Both the position numbers and the translations under genes were made by a program. Below are positions 39,619 through 48,046 of a DNA stretch of 64,000 bases, piece after piece. The stretch's first letter is position 1. Each line of letters opens with the position of its first letter. The notes under the pieces are model-generated. The model saw nothing but the letters and a program-made list of their open reading frames with translations, did no database searches and was not told where the DNA came from. This stretch comes from Enterococcus montenegrensis (GTDB lineage: Bacteria; Bacillota; Bacilli; Lactobacillales; Enterococcaceae): assembly GCF_029983095.1 (NCBI RefSeq), contig NZ_CP120467.1, positions 1,472,501 through 1,536,500 of the forward strand, read 5' to 3'.

Positions 39619-39632
39619 TGTTTGCGTTTACA
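39619..39632 (-). promoter_or_regulatory. cre-like catabolite control site
   Basis: The minus strand reads TGTAAACGCAAACA, one mismatch from the CcpA consensus TGWAANCGNTNWCA. It lies just downstream of the -10, where CcpA binding would repress the operon. Confidence 0.6.
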
Positions 39633-39638
39633 AAAACA

Positions 39639-39666
39639 ATAATACATTATTTCCAAAAAGTGTCAA
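39639..39666 (-). promoter_or_regulatory. Promoter of the FAD oxidoreductase operon
   Basis: A consensus -35 TTGACA (39666-39661), 16-base spacer and -10 TATTAT (39644-39639) lies about 40 bases before the TTG start. Confidence 0.75.
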
Positions 39667-39679
39667 TAGTTTCGGAAAT
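39649..39679. promoter_or_regulatory. Inverted repeat over the -35, candidate RpiR operator
   Basis: The half-sites ATTTCC (39649-39654) and GGAAAT (39674-39679) flank the -35 element symmetrically. A repressor bound here would block the promoter. The RpiR-family gene at the far end of the operon is the natural candidate. Confidence 0.5.
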
Positions 39680-39847
39680 TTTTTTCACATAGAGATATAC
39701 TTATAGAAAAGAGAAATATAGAATAACAATTATGCTACCTTATGTTGATAGATCAGACTTTTTCCGCACAATATCATAACAAAATAATTCACAAATAGTA
39801 ATTATTAATTTTAATAATTAAATATGAACAAAATGATTTTCATATAA

Positions 39848-40036
39848 AAGCAGCAGCATGAAAAATGTTTTAACAATTTTTTTGAAGGTTATATTTTTTC
39901 TGATGGTGTTAATGGTCTAAGTCTATATACTTCTGAAATAAATATTGACCCTAACAAAAATGATGTTCCGTAGCGCAATGACCATTATTATTTCAAGCTC
40001 AGATATCCAAAAATTTCTAAGTTAAACATCAAGTGA
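39848..40036 (+). pseudogene. Possible decayed gene fragment
   Basis: In a 460-base gap without genes, one plus-strand frame reads as protein-like sequence (FEGYIFSDGVNGLSLYTSEI, then NIDPNKNDVP), hits TAG, and continues RNDHYYFKLRYPKISKLNIK to TGA. No start codon or ribosome binding site is visible. The composition is more protein-like than the surrounding AT-rich DNA, which suggests a remnant. I do not recognise the family. Confidence 0.35.
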
Positions 40037-40101
40037 AATTTAACAATTAGTTTTTTAAAAATAAATTTCAAAAGTCTTTTCATTCTGTTTATGCAAAATA
40101 A

Positions 40102-40143
40102 AAAAATCGTGAAAACCAGCTTTAGCTAATCTTCACGATTTTT
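40102..40143 (-). terminator. Terminator of the HAD/UPF0210 operon
   Basis: AAAAATCGTGAA pairs with TTCACGATTTTT around a larger loop, next to the HAD stop codon, with a T run on the minus strand. Confidence 0.75.
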
Positions 40144-40758
40144 CTATTTTGTAATGAGATTTTGTAACTGATTAAAATCAGTAACGTAGTAATCTGCGGG
40201 GATATTTTTTAATAAGCCTTCATTATCAAAAAAGATGGTTTTTAAACCAGCCTGTTTACCCGCAGTAATATCTAAAAGGCGATCACCTACCATCACCGTT
40301 TGCATTTTTATTAACTGATATTTGGCAAGCAAATAAAGCAACGCCTCTGGATTCGGTTTTCTTGCAAAATTATTTTCTTCGCCGACAATTTCAACAAAAA
40401 AATCAGTCAATTGGTAATAGGCCAATAATTTTTTGGTGGATGCGACAGTTCGATGGGTCATAATAAAATTTTGTCCACCCTGCTCTTTTACAGCCGTTAA
40501 CATTTCTCTTACGCCTTTAAAAGGATGCGGCCATTTATCGATCTGATCTTCATATTGATGAAATCGCTTGGAAAAATCAACAAAGTCTAAGTCATAGCCT
40601 TCAGTGACGGCTTTTGAAGATTTTTCTTTTAGAAGACGATAAATTTCTTCTTTTGGAGGATTTAGACCTTCTTCTTGCAAAACTTTTAAAATAGCTTTTA
40701 ACATATTGGGGTACGTATCAAATAAAGTACCGTCAAAATCCCAAATAAAATCTTTCAT
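40144..40758 (-). CDS. HAD-superfamily hydrolase (phosphoglycolate phosphatase-like)
   Basis: The 204-residue protein has motif I FIWDFDGTLFDTYPN, motif II MTHRTVAST, the lysine in ARKPNPEAL and motif IV VGDRLLDITAG. It is a small-molecule phosphatase of unknown substrate. Of several possible starts, the ATG at 40758 has AAAGG 9 bases upstream. It begins just after the UPF0210 gene on the same strand. Confidence 0.82.
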   Translation of the reverse strand: MKDFIWDFDGTLFDTYPNMLKAILKVLQEEGLNPPKEEIYRLLKEKSSKAVTEGYDLDFVDFSKRFHQYEDQIDKWPHPFKGVREMLTAVKEQGGQNFIMTHRTVASTKKLLAYYQLTDFFVEIVGEENNFARKPNPEALLYLLAKYQLIKMQTVMVGDRLLDITAGKQAGLKTIFFDNEGLLKNIPADYYVTDFNQLQNLITK

Positions 40759-40770
40759 TTTCATCAACCT

Positions 40771-42114
40771 TTAGTTTTTAAATGAATGGATTGGGGCTGG
40801 AATACGGCCGCCCCGCGCGATAAAATCAGCACTTTTAGCCGGATTAACTTTCATTACTGGCGCACGACCCAACAAGCCGCCAAATTCTACCATGTCTCCA
40901 ACTTTTTGTCCTTTAGCTGGAATTATCCGAACTGCAGTGGTCTTATGATTAATCACGCCAATCGCTGCCTCATCGGCAATCATTGCCGCAATCGTTTCAG
41001 CAGTCGTATCACCAGGAATAGCAATCATATCTAAACCAACTGAACAAATTGCCGTCATTGCTTCTAATTTTTCTAAATTCAATAATCCGTTTTCAACAGC
41101 TTTAATCATCCCTGCATCTTCAGAAACTGGAATAAAAGCACCCGATAATCCACCGACATGATTACAAGCCATAACGCCACCTTTTTTTACAGCGTCATTT
41201 AAAAGTGCCAAAGCTGCAGTTGTGCCGTGGGTTCCAACTGATTCCAAACCCATTTCCTCTAAAATTAAAGCCACGCTGTCTCCTACAGCAGGCGTTGGGG
41301 CTAATGACAAATCGACAATACCAAAGGGTACACCTAAACGTTTTGAAGCAACTTGTCCGACCATTTGACCCATACGCGTAATTTTAAAAGCAGTTTTCTT
41401 AACAGTTTCAGCTACGACATCAAAAGATTCGCCTTTCACCTTTTCTAATGCTCGTTTTACAACGCCGGGACCACTGACACCAACATTAATCTCACAATCA
41501 GCTTCACCAACGCCGTGAAAGGCGCCAGCCATAAATGGATTATCCTCAACTGCATTAGCAAAAACAACTAATTTGGCACACCCCATATCAGAAGCATCCG
41601 CAGTTTTTTTGATTGTTTCCCCCATTAATTTAACTGCATCCATATTAATTCCCGCCCGGGTAGAACCGATATTAACCGAAGAACAAACAAATTGCGTTTC
41701 TTTTAGCGCCTCTGGAATTGAAGCAATCAGCGCCTCATCTGCACCTTGATAGCCTTTTTCAACTAAAGCTGAAAAGCCACCAATAAAGTTTACACCTAAA
41801 GCAATTGCTGCTTTATCTAAAGTTTTTGCAAAAGGAATGCAATCTTTTGTTCCACTTGCAGCAGCAATCAGTGAAATCGGTGTTACAGAAATACGTTTAT
41901 TGATAATAGGAATACCAAATTCCGTTTCAATATCTTCTCCTACTTTTACCAAGTCGAAAGCTTTGGTTGTAATTTTTTGATAAATATTGTCACAAGTCTT
42001 TTTGACATCGCCGCTGATACAATCTAGTAAAGAGATTCCCATTGTGATCGTACGTATATCCAGGTTTTCTTCTTCTACCATGCGAATGGTTTCTAAAATC
42101 TGATTTGTCTCCAT
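40771..42114 (-). CDS. UPF0210 (DUF711, PFL-like) family protein
   Basis: The 447-residue protein matches the DUF711 family, related in fold to pyruvate formate-lyase/ribonucleotide reductase-like barrels, with segments [47 protein letters not shown] and [14 protein letters not shown]. Its biochemical role is not established. AAGGGG precedes the ATG. It is almost always found next to a UPF0237 ACT-domain protein, as here. Confidence 0.9.
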   Translation of the reverse strand: METNQILETIRMVEEENLDIRTITMGISLLDCISGDVKKTCDNIYQKITTKAFDLVKVGEDIETEFGIPIINKRISVTPISLIAAASGTKDCIPFAKTLDKAAIALGVNFIGGFSALVEKGYQGADEALIASIPEALKETQFVCSSVNIGSTRAGINMDAVKLMGETIKKTADASDMGCAKLVVFANAVEDNPFMAGAFHGVGEADCEINVGVSGPGVVKRALEKVKGESFDVVAETVKKTAFKITRMGQMVGQVASKRLGVPFGIVDLSLAPTPAVGDSVALILEEMGLESVGTHGTTAALALLNDAVKKGGVMACNHVGGLSGAFIPVSEDAGMIKAVENGLLNLEKLEAMTAICSVGLDMIAIPGDTTAETIAAMIADEAAIGVINHKTTAVRIIPAKGQKVGDMVEFGGLLGRAPVMKVNPAKSADFIARGGRIPAPIHSFKN

Positions 42115-42129
42115 GGTTATAACCCCTTA

Positions 42130-42396
42130 CTATAATTTATGCATTGCATTAAAAATTTCTTCATTTTGAATGTTAATTTTGACACCTAAACTATCTCCAA
42201 CTAAGTTAAGTGCCTTTTTGATACTTTCAAACTCTGCGGTTTGTTTTAGCTGTAACATCATGGTCATTGTAAAATAATCTTCCATAATCGTTTGGGAGAC
42301 ATCTAAAATGTTAATATCTAAGTCAGCCAACTTTTGGCTGACGCCGGCAATGATTCCCACCTTGTCTTGTCCGATTACTGTTAAAATAGCTTTCAT
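42130..42396 (-). CDS. UPF0237 ACT-domain protein
   Basis: The 88-residue protein is a single ACT domain: MKAILTVIGQDKVGIIAGVSQKLADLDINILDVSQTI. ACT domains bind amino acids or other small ligands and regulate enzymes. It probably acts with the UPF0210 protein encoded 15 bases downstream. I chose the ATG at 42396 after GGAGG. Confidence 0.9.
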   Translation of the reverse strand: MKAILTVIGQDKVGIIAGVSQKLADLDINILDVSQTIMEDYFTMTMMLQLKQTAEFESIKKALNLVGDSLGVKINIQNEEIFNAMHKL

Positions 42397-42493
42397 AAAA
42401 ATACCTCCTGTTTTTTTCGAGTATAGCAAAAAAAGGTTGTCCTTTCGACAAAAAAGTGAACATAATTAAATTATCAGCTTGAAAAGTTCGTGT

Positions 42494-43162
42494 TTATAGC
42501 AACTTTTTCGCGATTATTTGCAGCTTATCGTCGAATTCATAAACAATTGGTGCAGCATTGGGAATTGCAATCGTATCCATCTCATTTTCTGGAACAGCTT
42601 CTAAATATTTCACTAATGCCCGTAAACTGTTGCCATGTCCAGCTATTAAAATATTCTTACCCTCTAACAATAGCGGTACAATTTGATCTTGCCACAATGG
42701 AATAACCCGTTTAACCGTTAAGTCAAGACTTTCTCCTTTTGGTAGATCTTGGGTTGCCAAATTTTGATAACGGCGATCAAAATTTCCTGCATATTCTAAT
42801 GGTGGCATTTCAAAATATCCCCGCCGCCATTTTTTTACTTGTTCTGCGCCATAAATTGCAGTCATTTCATCTTTATTCTTACCAATTAAAGCACCATAAT
42901 GTCGTTCATTTAAGCGCCAAGTTTTTATTAATGGCACCCACAATTGATCGCTTGTTTCTAAAACCAATTGACTTGTTAAAATGGCACGTTGCAAAACAGA
43001 AGTAAAAACGGCATCAAATTGCAGCTGAGCCATTTTGATTTTATTTCCAGCTGCTTTTGCCTGCTCTTCACCTTTTTTTGTTAAGGGGACGTCCAGCCAC
43101 CCTGTCCAATAATTTTCAAAATTTGCAATACTTTCACCGTGGCGTATCAATACAACTTTCAT
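42494..43162 (-). CDS. gpmA: 2,3-bisphosphoglycerate-dependent phosphoglycerate mutase
   Basis: The 222-residue protein has the dPGM pattern VLIRHGESIANFENYWTGWLDVPLT, LNERHYGALIGKNK (catalytic Glu) and LIAGHGNSLRALVKYLE. It is slightly shorter than the usual 228-250 residues, with a divergent middle (WRRGYFEMPPLEY), so it may be a second, non-glycolytic copy. GGAGG lies upstream of the ATG. Confidence 0.85.
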   Translation of the reverse strand: MKVVLIRHGESIANFENYWTGWLDVPLTKKGEEQAKAAGNKIKMAQLQFDAVFTSVLQRAILTSQLVLETSDQLWVPLIKTWRLNERHYGALIGKNKDEMTAIYGAEQVKKWRRGYFEMPPLEYAGNFDRRYQNLATQDLPKGESLDLTVKRVIPLWQDQIVPLLLEGKNILIAGHGNSLRALVKYLEAVPENEMDTIAIPNAAPIVYEFDDKLQIIAKKLL

Positions 43163-43342
43163 CTTGCCGCCTCCTTAGCTCTATTATCCCAGTAATAAAA
43201 AGAAATGTCATGAAAAAAATGAAAATTCTTGCAAAACCTCTTTGAAAAGGCTTGTATTTAATAGTCGTTATGCTACCATTTACTTTGCTTAGGTAACAAG
43301 TTTGAATTAAAAATAAATTTACAAAAAAATAGGAGTAAATAA

Positions 43343-44701
43343 ATGAAAGATTTGACAAAAGGAACACCGGCCAAACTGATTTTTATGTTTACGATTCCAT
43401 TATTTGTAGGGAATATTTTCCAACAGTTTTACAATATGGTAGACATGATCATTGTCGGTCAAACAATCGGCAAAGATGCTTTAGCCGCTGTAGGTTCAAC
43501 AGGGAGCATTACTTTTTTAATCATTGGTTTTGCCCAAGGTTTAACCGCAGGGCTTTCCATTATTACTGCCCAACGTTTTGGTGCAAAAGATTACAAAGGA
43601 GTCAAAAAAAGTTTTGCTGCAAGTCTTGTGATTAGTTTAATCGTTACCCTTATTTTGACGGTTTTGAGTTTAGTTTTTCTACGCCCTTTACTGCATATTA
43701 TGCAAACTCCACCAGAAATTTTTGATCAAGCGGAAGAATTTATCTCCGTTATTTTGGGCGGAATGTTTGCAGCCATGGCTTTTAATCTTTTGAGTAATAT
43801 GGTGCGGGCGTTAGGGGACAGTCGTACGCCGTTATTCTTCTTGATTTTTGCTGTTATCATCAACGTGGTATTAGATCTAATTTTCATTACTAAATTTAAT
43901 ATGGGTGTATCAGGCGCTGGTTATGCAACGGTTATCGCCCAAATGTCAGCCAGTTTGATGTGTTTTATTTATATTAAACGCCGTATCCCGCTTTTACAAA
44001 TTAGCAAAAATGATTTCAAAAACTTAAAAGACGAATACCGTGTTCATTTAAATGCCGGTCTACCAATGGCCTTTCAAGCTTCTATTATCGCTATTGGGGC
44101 AGTTATTTTACAGTCGGCGCTAAATAGTTTGGGAACAGATGCAGTAGCAGCTCAAGCTGCTGCCGGACGGATTGATCAATTTGCAACTCAGCCGATGATG
44201 AGCTTTGGTGTTACAATGGCCACCTTTACCGCCCAAAATTACGGGGCAAAAGAATATGGGCGCATTCTAGTAGGGGTCAAGCAATGCTTAATTATGAGTA
44301 TTATTTTTAGTATTGTTGCAGGTATTGTCGTAATTTTATTTGGTGATTCTTTTGTTGCATTATTTGTTAGTCGTAGTGAGACGAAGGTTTTTGAACTTTC
44401 TCGTATTTACTTTTTAATCGTCGCTAGTCTTTATTGGATTTTGGCTATTCTTTTTATTTTACGGTATACGCTACAAGGCTTGGGGCAGACCAAAATCCCC
44501 ACAATCGCAGGTATCATGGAATTGATTATGCGTTCTTTTGCTGCAATTGTTTTAACTCACTACTTCCAATATCCCGGGGCAGCAGCTGCTTCTCCACTTG
44601 CTTGGGCTGGATCAGTCGTTGTTTTATTGTACTCTTATGTTAGAGCGATGAAAGATTTACGTCGTTTAGATCATGAGCAAAAAGCGCAATTATCAAACTA
44701 A
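43343..44701 (+). CDS. MATE-family efflux transporter
   Basis: The 452-residue protein has twelve predicted membrane helices in two similar halves, each starting with a MATE signature (PLFVGNIFQQFYNMVDMIIVGQ; GLPMAFQASIIAIGAVILQ). It would extrude drugs or metabolites with Na+ or H+. AGGAG precedes the ATG. It is a single-gene unit. Confidence 0.9.
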   Translation: MKDLTKGTPAKLIFMFTIPLFVGNIFQQFYNMVDMIIVGQTIGKDALAAVGSTGSITFLIIGFAQGLTAGLSIITAQRFGAKDYKGVKKSFAASLVISLIVTLILTVLSLVFLRPLLHIMQTPPEIFDQAEEFISVILGGMFAAMAFNLLSNMVRALGDSRTPLFFLIFAVIINVVLDLIFITKFNMGVSGAGYATVIAQMSASLMCFIYIKRRIPLLQISKNDFKNLKDEYRVHLNAGLPMAFQASIIAIGAVILQSALNSLGTDAVAAQAAAGRIDQFATQPMMSFGVTMATFTAQNYGAKEYGRILVGVKQCLIMSIIFSIVAGIVVILFGDSFVALFVSRSETKVFELSRIYFLIVASLYWILAILFILRYTLQGLGQTKIPTIAGIMELIMRSFAAIVLTHYFQYPGAAAASPLAWAGSVVVLLYSYVRAMKDLRRLDHEQKAQLSN

Positions 44702-44714
44702 ACCCTGCAATTAA

Positions 44715-44776
44715 AAAATCACCAGCTGGTATTTCTTACTCTTTTTAAAGACTAAGAAATACCAGCTGGTGATTTT
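44715..44776. terminator. Bidirectional terminator between MATE and PII-like genes
   Basis: A 24-base near-perfect stem (AAAATCACCAGCTGGTATTT side with its complement) sits between the two convergent genes, with A/T runs on both ends. Confidence 0.92.
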
Positions 44777-44789
44777 ACTTTTTACTAGA

Positions 44790-45158
44790 CTAATCTAATA
44801 ATTGATCCATATCGACTACTTTACGATAAGAATTGATTTCTGTGATTCCCATTACCTTATCAATATCAATACTAAAGCAAATTCCATTACCGGGCTCGCT
44901 AATTTTAATCCCTTTACCAATAGCATCCATTACTTCATTTGTTAAAGTATCTGGCACCAAAGTCAAAACAACATCTTTTTCAGGTTCAATTTCAATCCCG
45001 AAAAACTTTCCTTTATCATGAGAGCCAGATCCTTTACCATGAAGCAAAGTTCCGCCATTTGCTCCGGCTAATTTTGAATAATTAATGACCTCATCGCCAA
45101 TGCCACGGTCTACAATCGTAATAATCATCTCAAGGTTCAAAGCTACTGGTTTGTTCAT
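44790..45158 (-). CDS. PII-like signalling protein
   Basis: The 122-residue protein has the PII ferredoxin-like fold pattern (NLEMIITIVDRGIGDEVINYSKLAGANGGTLLHGKG ... VVLTLVPDTLTNEVMDAI). Its T-loop region (GKGSGSHDKGKFFGIEIEPEKD) differs from GlnB/GlnK and lacks the uridylylated tyrosine. PII proteins bind nucleotides and gate transporters or enzymes. Its ATG overlaps the stop of the DUF1538 gene before it by 4 bases (ATGA), tying it to that membrane system. Confidence 0.85.
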   Translation of the reverse strand: MNKPVALNLEMIITIVDRGIGDEVINYSKLAGANGGTLLHGKGSGSHDKGKFFGIEIEPEKDVVLTLVPDTLTNEVMDAIGKGIKISEPGNGICFSIDIDKVMGITEINSYRKVVDMDQLLD

Positions 45159-45910
45159 TTTTCAGCCTCCATTTTCACTGCTTTTTGTTCTGCTCTTTTT
45201 TTATAAATATATCCTAGTGCTAAGGTGGATAAAATCGGTGTTAAAGCAATTAAGGCCACCACACCAAAACCATCAATCAACGGGCTACGCCCTTCAATTT
45301 CAGCCGCAATAGCAACGGCCATTGATAAAATAAAGGTTGAACACATCGGTCCAGTCGCCACCCCGCCATTATCAAATGCCATGGCCAAAAACATTTTGTC
45401 AACTTTACGTCCCAAAATAAAGACTGCAATATAGCCCGGAATAAGAAAGTAATAAAGGCTAAATCCTGCCAGTAAACGCCACATCGACAAACTAACCGCT
45501 GCCCCAATTCCAAGCGACACGACAGCTAATAGTACCTTGCCGCGTACCGTTCCACCACTTTCTTCTTCCACTTGTTTGACCATCACGTGAATTGCAGGTT
45601 CAGCAAAGCCTACCAAAAAACCCATTAAAAATCCCAAGGGAATTAAAATCCAATTGTAATCCAGTTGTGCAATTTCACTTCCTAAATATTGCCCCACTGG
45701 CACATAAGCAATGTTAACACCATGCAAAAATAAAATTAACCCTACTGTCGTAATCAAAAAACCTTTTAAAATCTGACTGAATTTCTTTTTACTCAACTTA
45801 AAGCTGGTAAAATTTAACAAGACAAATAAAAAGACAATTGGAAAAATTGCAATTAAGACATCTTTAATCATTTCAGTGAAGCCGGTAAAGACTTGTTGTA
45901 AAAAAATCAT
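45155..45910 (-). CDS. DUF1538 membrane protein (second copy)
   Basis: The 251-residue protein has about seven membrane helices and the DUF1538 repeats GFLVGFAEPAIHVMVKQVEE and MAFDNGGVATGPMCSTFILSMAVAIA. The family has no proven function. The conserved glycine- and threonine-rich GGVxTGP loop inside the membrane looks like a substrate path (inference). It overlaps both the preceding DUF1538 gene and the following PII-like gene by 4 bases. Confidence 0.85.
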   Translation of the reverse strand: MIFLQQVFTGFTEMIKDVLIAIFPIVFLFVLLNFTSFKLSKKKFSQILKGFLITTVGLILFLHGVNIAYVPVGQYLGSEIAQLDYNWILIPLGFLMGFLVGFAEPAIHVMVKQVEEESGGTVRGKVLLAVVSLGIGAAVSLSMWRLLAGFSLYYFLIPGYIAVFILGRKVDKMFLAMAFDNGGVATGPMCSTFILSMAVAIAAEIEGRSPLIDGFGVVALIALTPILSTLALGYIYKKRAEQKAVKMEAEK

Positions 45911-46590
45911 TGGAAAATCACCCCCAAAACCATTACCGCAAGTATTGGACCTAAAGAAGAAACGCCTACCATACCAAAACTATCGTTTTCTCCTTTTCCT
46001 TGATGAATCATACTCGTCAACCCACTGGCCAATGCTAAAATAAACGGTACTGTAACCGGACCTGTGGTAACGCCGCCGGCATCAAAAGCGATCGGCATAA
46101 ATTCCGGGCTGGTAAAAAATGAGGCGATAAAGACTGCAACATAGCCAATTAACATCATGTGATAATAAGACAGACGAAACACTGTTCGTAACAAGGCAAA
46201 AGCCAGAAATATTCCCGTACCGACGCTTACTACCCCAATCAGAACAGCTTTAGTAATCGTACCCTCTGAGATTTCTGTCACTTGTTGTGCCAAAACCTGG
46301 ACAGAAGGCTCGGCAATTGTTATCCCGATGCCAATTGAAAAGCCCAGACTAATCATGATTGCTAAACTGCGGCGTTTGATCATATATTCCCCTACTAATT
46401 CGCCAACTCGCAACATCGAATATTCCGCACCAAATAAAAACAGCGTCATGCCAATCATCATAATTCCTGCCCCAACAATAAAAGTAGCCAGGTCTTCAAA
46501 AGGTAACGGCGCAAAAATAAAAGTCAAAATGACAATTAAAACTGTCATCGGTAAAATAGCAACAATCACTTCTTGAAAATTTTTTCGCAT
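45907..46590 (-). CDS. DUF1538 membrane protein (first copy)
   Basis: The 227-residue protein is a paralogue of the next gene: EPSVQVLAQQVTEISEGTITKAVLIGVVSVG and IAFDAGGVTTGPVTVPFILALASGLTS align with the second copy. The two may form a heterodimer, as larger DUF1538 proteins fuse two such units (recalled, not checked). I chose the ATG at 46590 after AAGGAGG. The longer frame upstream covers the ribosome binding site. Confidence 0.85.
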   Translation of the reverse strand: MRKNFQEVIVAILPMTVLIVILTFIFAPLPFEDLATFIVGAGIMMIGMTLFLFGAEYSMLRVGELVGEYMIKRRSLAIMISLGFSIGIGITIAEPSVQVLAQQVTEISEGTITKAVLIGVVSVGTGIFLAFALLRTVFRLSYYHMMLIGYVAVFIASFFTSPEFMPIAFDAGGVTTGPVTVPFILALASGLTSMIHQGKGENDSFGMVGVSSLGPILAVMVLGVIFQ

Positions 46591-46764
46591 ATGGTCCCTC
46601 CTTAAAAAAATTTTCGATACTTTTGCCAAAAAAGTACCTAATAATTTAAGTATACAATAAAATGACAAACAAAAAACAAAACCATGTCTATTTTTTAATG
46701 ATTATCACTTTTTCCTCATATATTTATTACGTAGCAGGCTTGTCTGCAAAAACAAAGCAAAAAA

Positions 46765-46804
46765 GCACAAGCCAGTCTTTTTCAATATGAAAGACTGGCT
46801 TGCG
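46765..46804 (-). terminator. Terminator of the LysM-3D gene
   Basis: CAAGCCAGTCTTT pairs with AAAGACTGGCTTG, extended by GC/GC across one mismatch. The minus-strand end is followed by TTTTTTGCTTTG. It lies about 20 bases after the stop codon. Confidence 0.75.
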
Positions 46805-46825
46805 CCTCTAATTATAATTTTTAAA

Positions 46826-47458
46826 TTAATTATCTAAAATGGTTACTTGCACTTGTCGGCGGCCCCAAACATCACATTGTGCGGCTGTCGGAAAATGAAC
46901 GTCAATAATATTTCCTTGAATTGCAGAACCCGTATCAACTGCGTAGGCCTCGCCATAACCTTCAACATATAAATGGGTACCTAAAGGAATAACGCTAGGA
47001 TCAACGGCAACTGCCATCGGATTTTCCAAAAGATTTTGACCAGTCGCAGTCACTGTGCCTCCACCTAAAGCATCAGCCGGATCAGAGCTATATGCAGTTG
47101 ACTCCATCGTGATTGTACGACCAGAGTAGGCTGTATTCGTTGTTGCTGCTGAACTTTCTTCTTGGCTCGTTGTTTGATTAGCTGGTGCAGCAGTAGTGTC
47201 TGATGAAGTTGTAACATCTTTATCTGTATCAAATTTCAATACTTGTCCATCAATGATTAAATCAACGTTTGTAATTTTATTTGCTGTTGCAATTGCTTGA
47301 ACATGATCTGTGTCACCATAGTATTTCAAAGAGATACTTGTTAATGTATCTGAACTTGTAACGGTATGTTCAACTTCGGCGGCATTGGCATTAACACCAA
47401 AGGCTGCGACACCGGCTAGAATTGCTGTTGTTGCAAAAAGTGATTTTACTAATTTCAT
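46826..47458 (-). CDS. Secreted LysM and 3D-domain protein (YocH-like)
   Basis: The 210-residue protein has a signal peptide (1-26, ending NANA), one LysM domain (HTVTSSDTLTSISLKYYGD, about 32-76), a Thr/Ser/Ala-rich linker and a C-terminal 3D domain (MESTAYSS, IPLGTHLYVEGYGEAYAVDTGSAIQGNIIDVHF) with the three conserved aspartates. Such proteins are muralytic transglycosylase-like enzymes or stationary-phase factors at the cell wall. AAAGGAG precedes the ATG. A WalR-like box lies in the promoter region. Confidence 0.9.
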   Translation of the reverse strand: MKLVKSLFATTAILAGVAAFGVNANAAEVEHTVTSSDTLTSISLKYYGDTDHVQAIATANKITNVDLIIDGQVLKFDTDKDVTTSSDTTAAPANQTTSQEESSAATTNTAYSGRTITMESTAYSSDPADALGGGTVTATGQNLLENPMAVAVDPSVIPLGTHLYVEGYGEAYAVDTGSAIQGNIIDVHFPTAAQCDVWGRRQVQVTILDN

Positions 47459-47535
47459 CTATAAGTTGCTCCTTTATTGTTTCAATATTCGTCTCAAACG
47501 ACTTGTATATCATAACAAGGAGCAGCGATTTATAG

Positions 47536-47552
47536 GTGACAACGCCGTAACA
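47536..47552 (-). promoter_or_regulatory. WalR (YycF)-like binding box
   Basis: The minus strand reads TGTTACGGCGTTGTCAC, two TGTWAH-type hexamers spaced by 5 bases with one mismatch. It sits just upstream of a TATGAT -10 (47514-47509). B. subtilis yocH, which has the same domain make-up, is a known WalR target. Confidence 0.6.
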
Positions 47553-47796
47553 GAATATTTCAGTTTCACAAAAATTATTACAAAAAACCAGCTTTATTAA
47601 AAAAGAGGCGGTCTATTCCTTTTATCTTTTGAATTATTTCCTTCAAAAATTTTCTGACAATTGTCATATAACAACCATAATTTAAGTGATAAAAATTAAG
47701 AAAACATTAATCGTAAAATGAAAGCCTTACTTTCAACCTAAAAATTACAAAAATATTATTTTGTTACTCCATTTTGTAATGTAATATCCCTTTCTA

Positions 47797-47934
47797 CTAT
47801 CGTTTCTTACGCCAACCTTTGATTAACTTTTTTAATAAAATTGTGCCACAGACAATCAAGGTGACATTTTCAATGGTTTTTCTTTCAAAAGTCAATTGAT
47901 AATGGAAATCTTTATTTTTAACTTCTACTTTCAA
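47797..47934 (-). CDS. Small protein of 45 residues, TTG start
   Basis: A strong AGGAGG lies 7 bases before TTG 47934, opening a 45-codon frame ending at TAG. The product starts with a charged segment (MKVEVKNKDFHYQLTFERKT), continues with a short hydrophobic stretch (NVTLIVCGTILL) and ends very basic (KKLIKGWRKKR). This looks like a small membrane-associated or amphipathic protein. I do not recognise the family. It lies between lactate dehydrogenase and the LysM-3D gene. Confidence 0.6.
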   Translation of the reverse strand: MKVEVKNKDFHYQLTFERKTIENVTLIVCGTILLKKLIKGWRKKR

Positions 47935-48046
47935 ATTTCGACCTCCTAAAAATCGGATACTATTTTTTGTTCAACTTATGGCGATTTAACCATTTAATTT
48001 ATGTGATTTACTTTTTTTACTTTATGCGCAACAGGAAAAATTCAGA

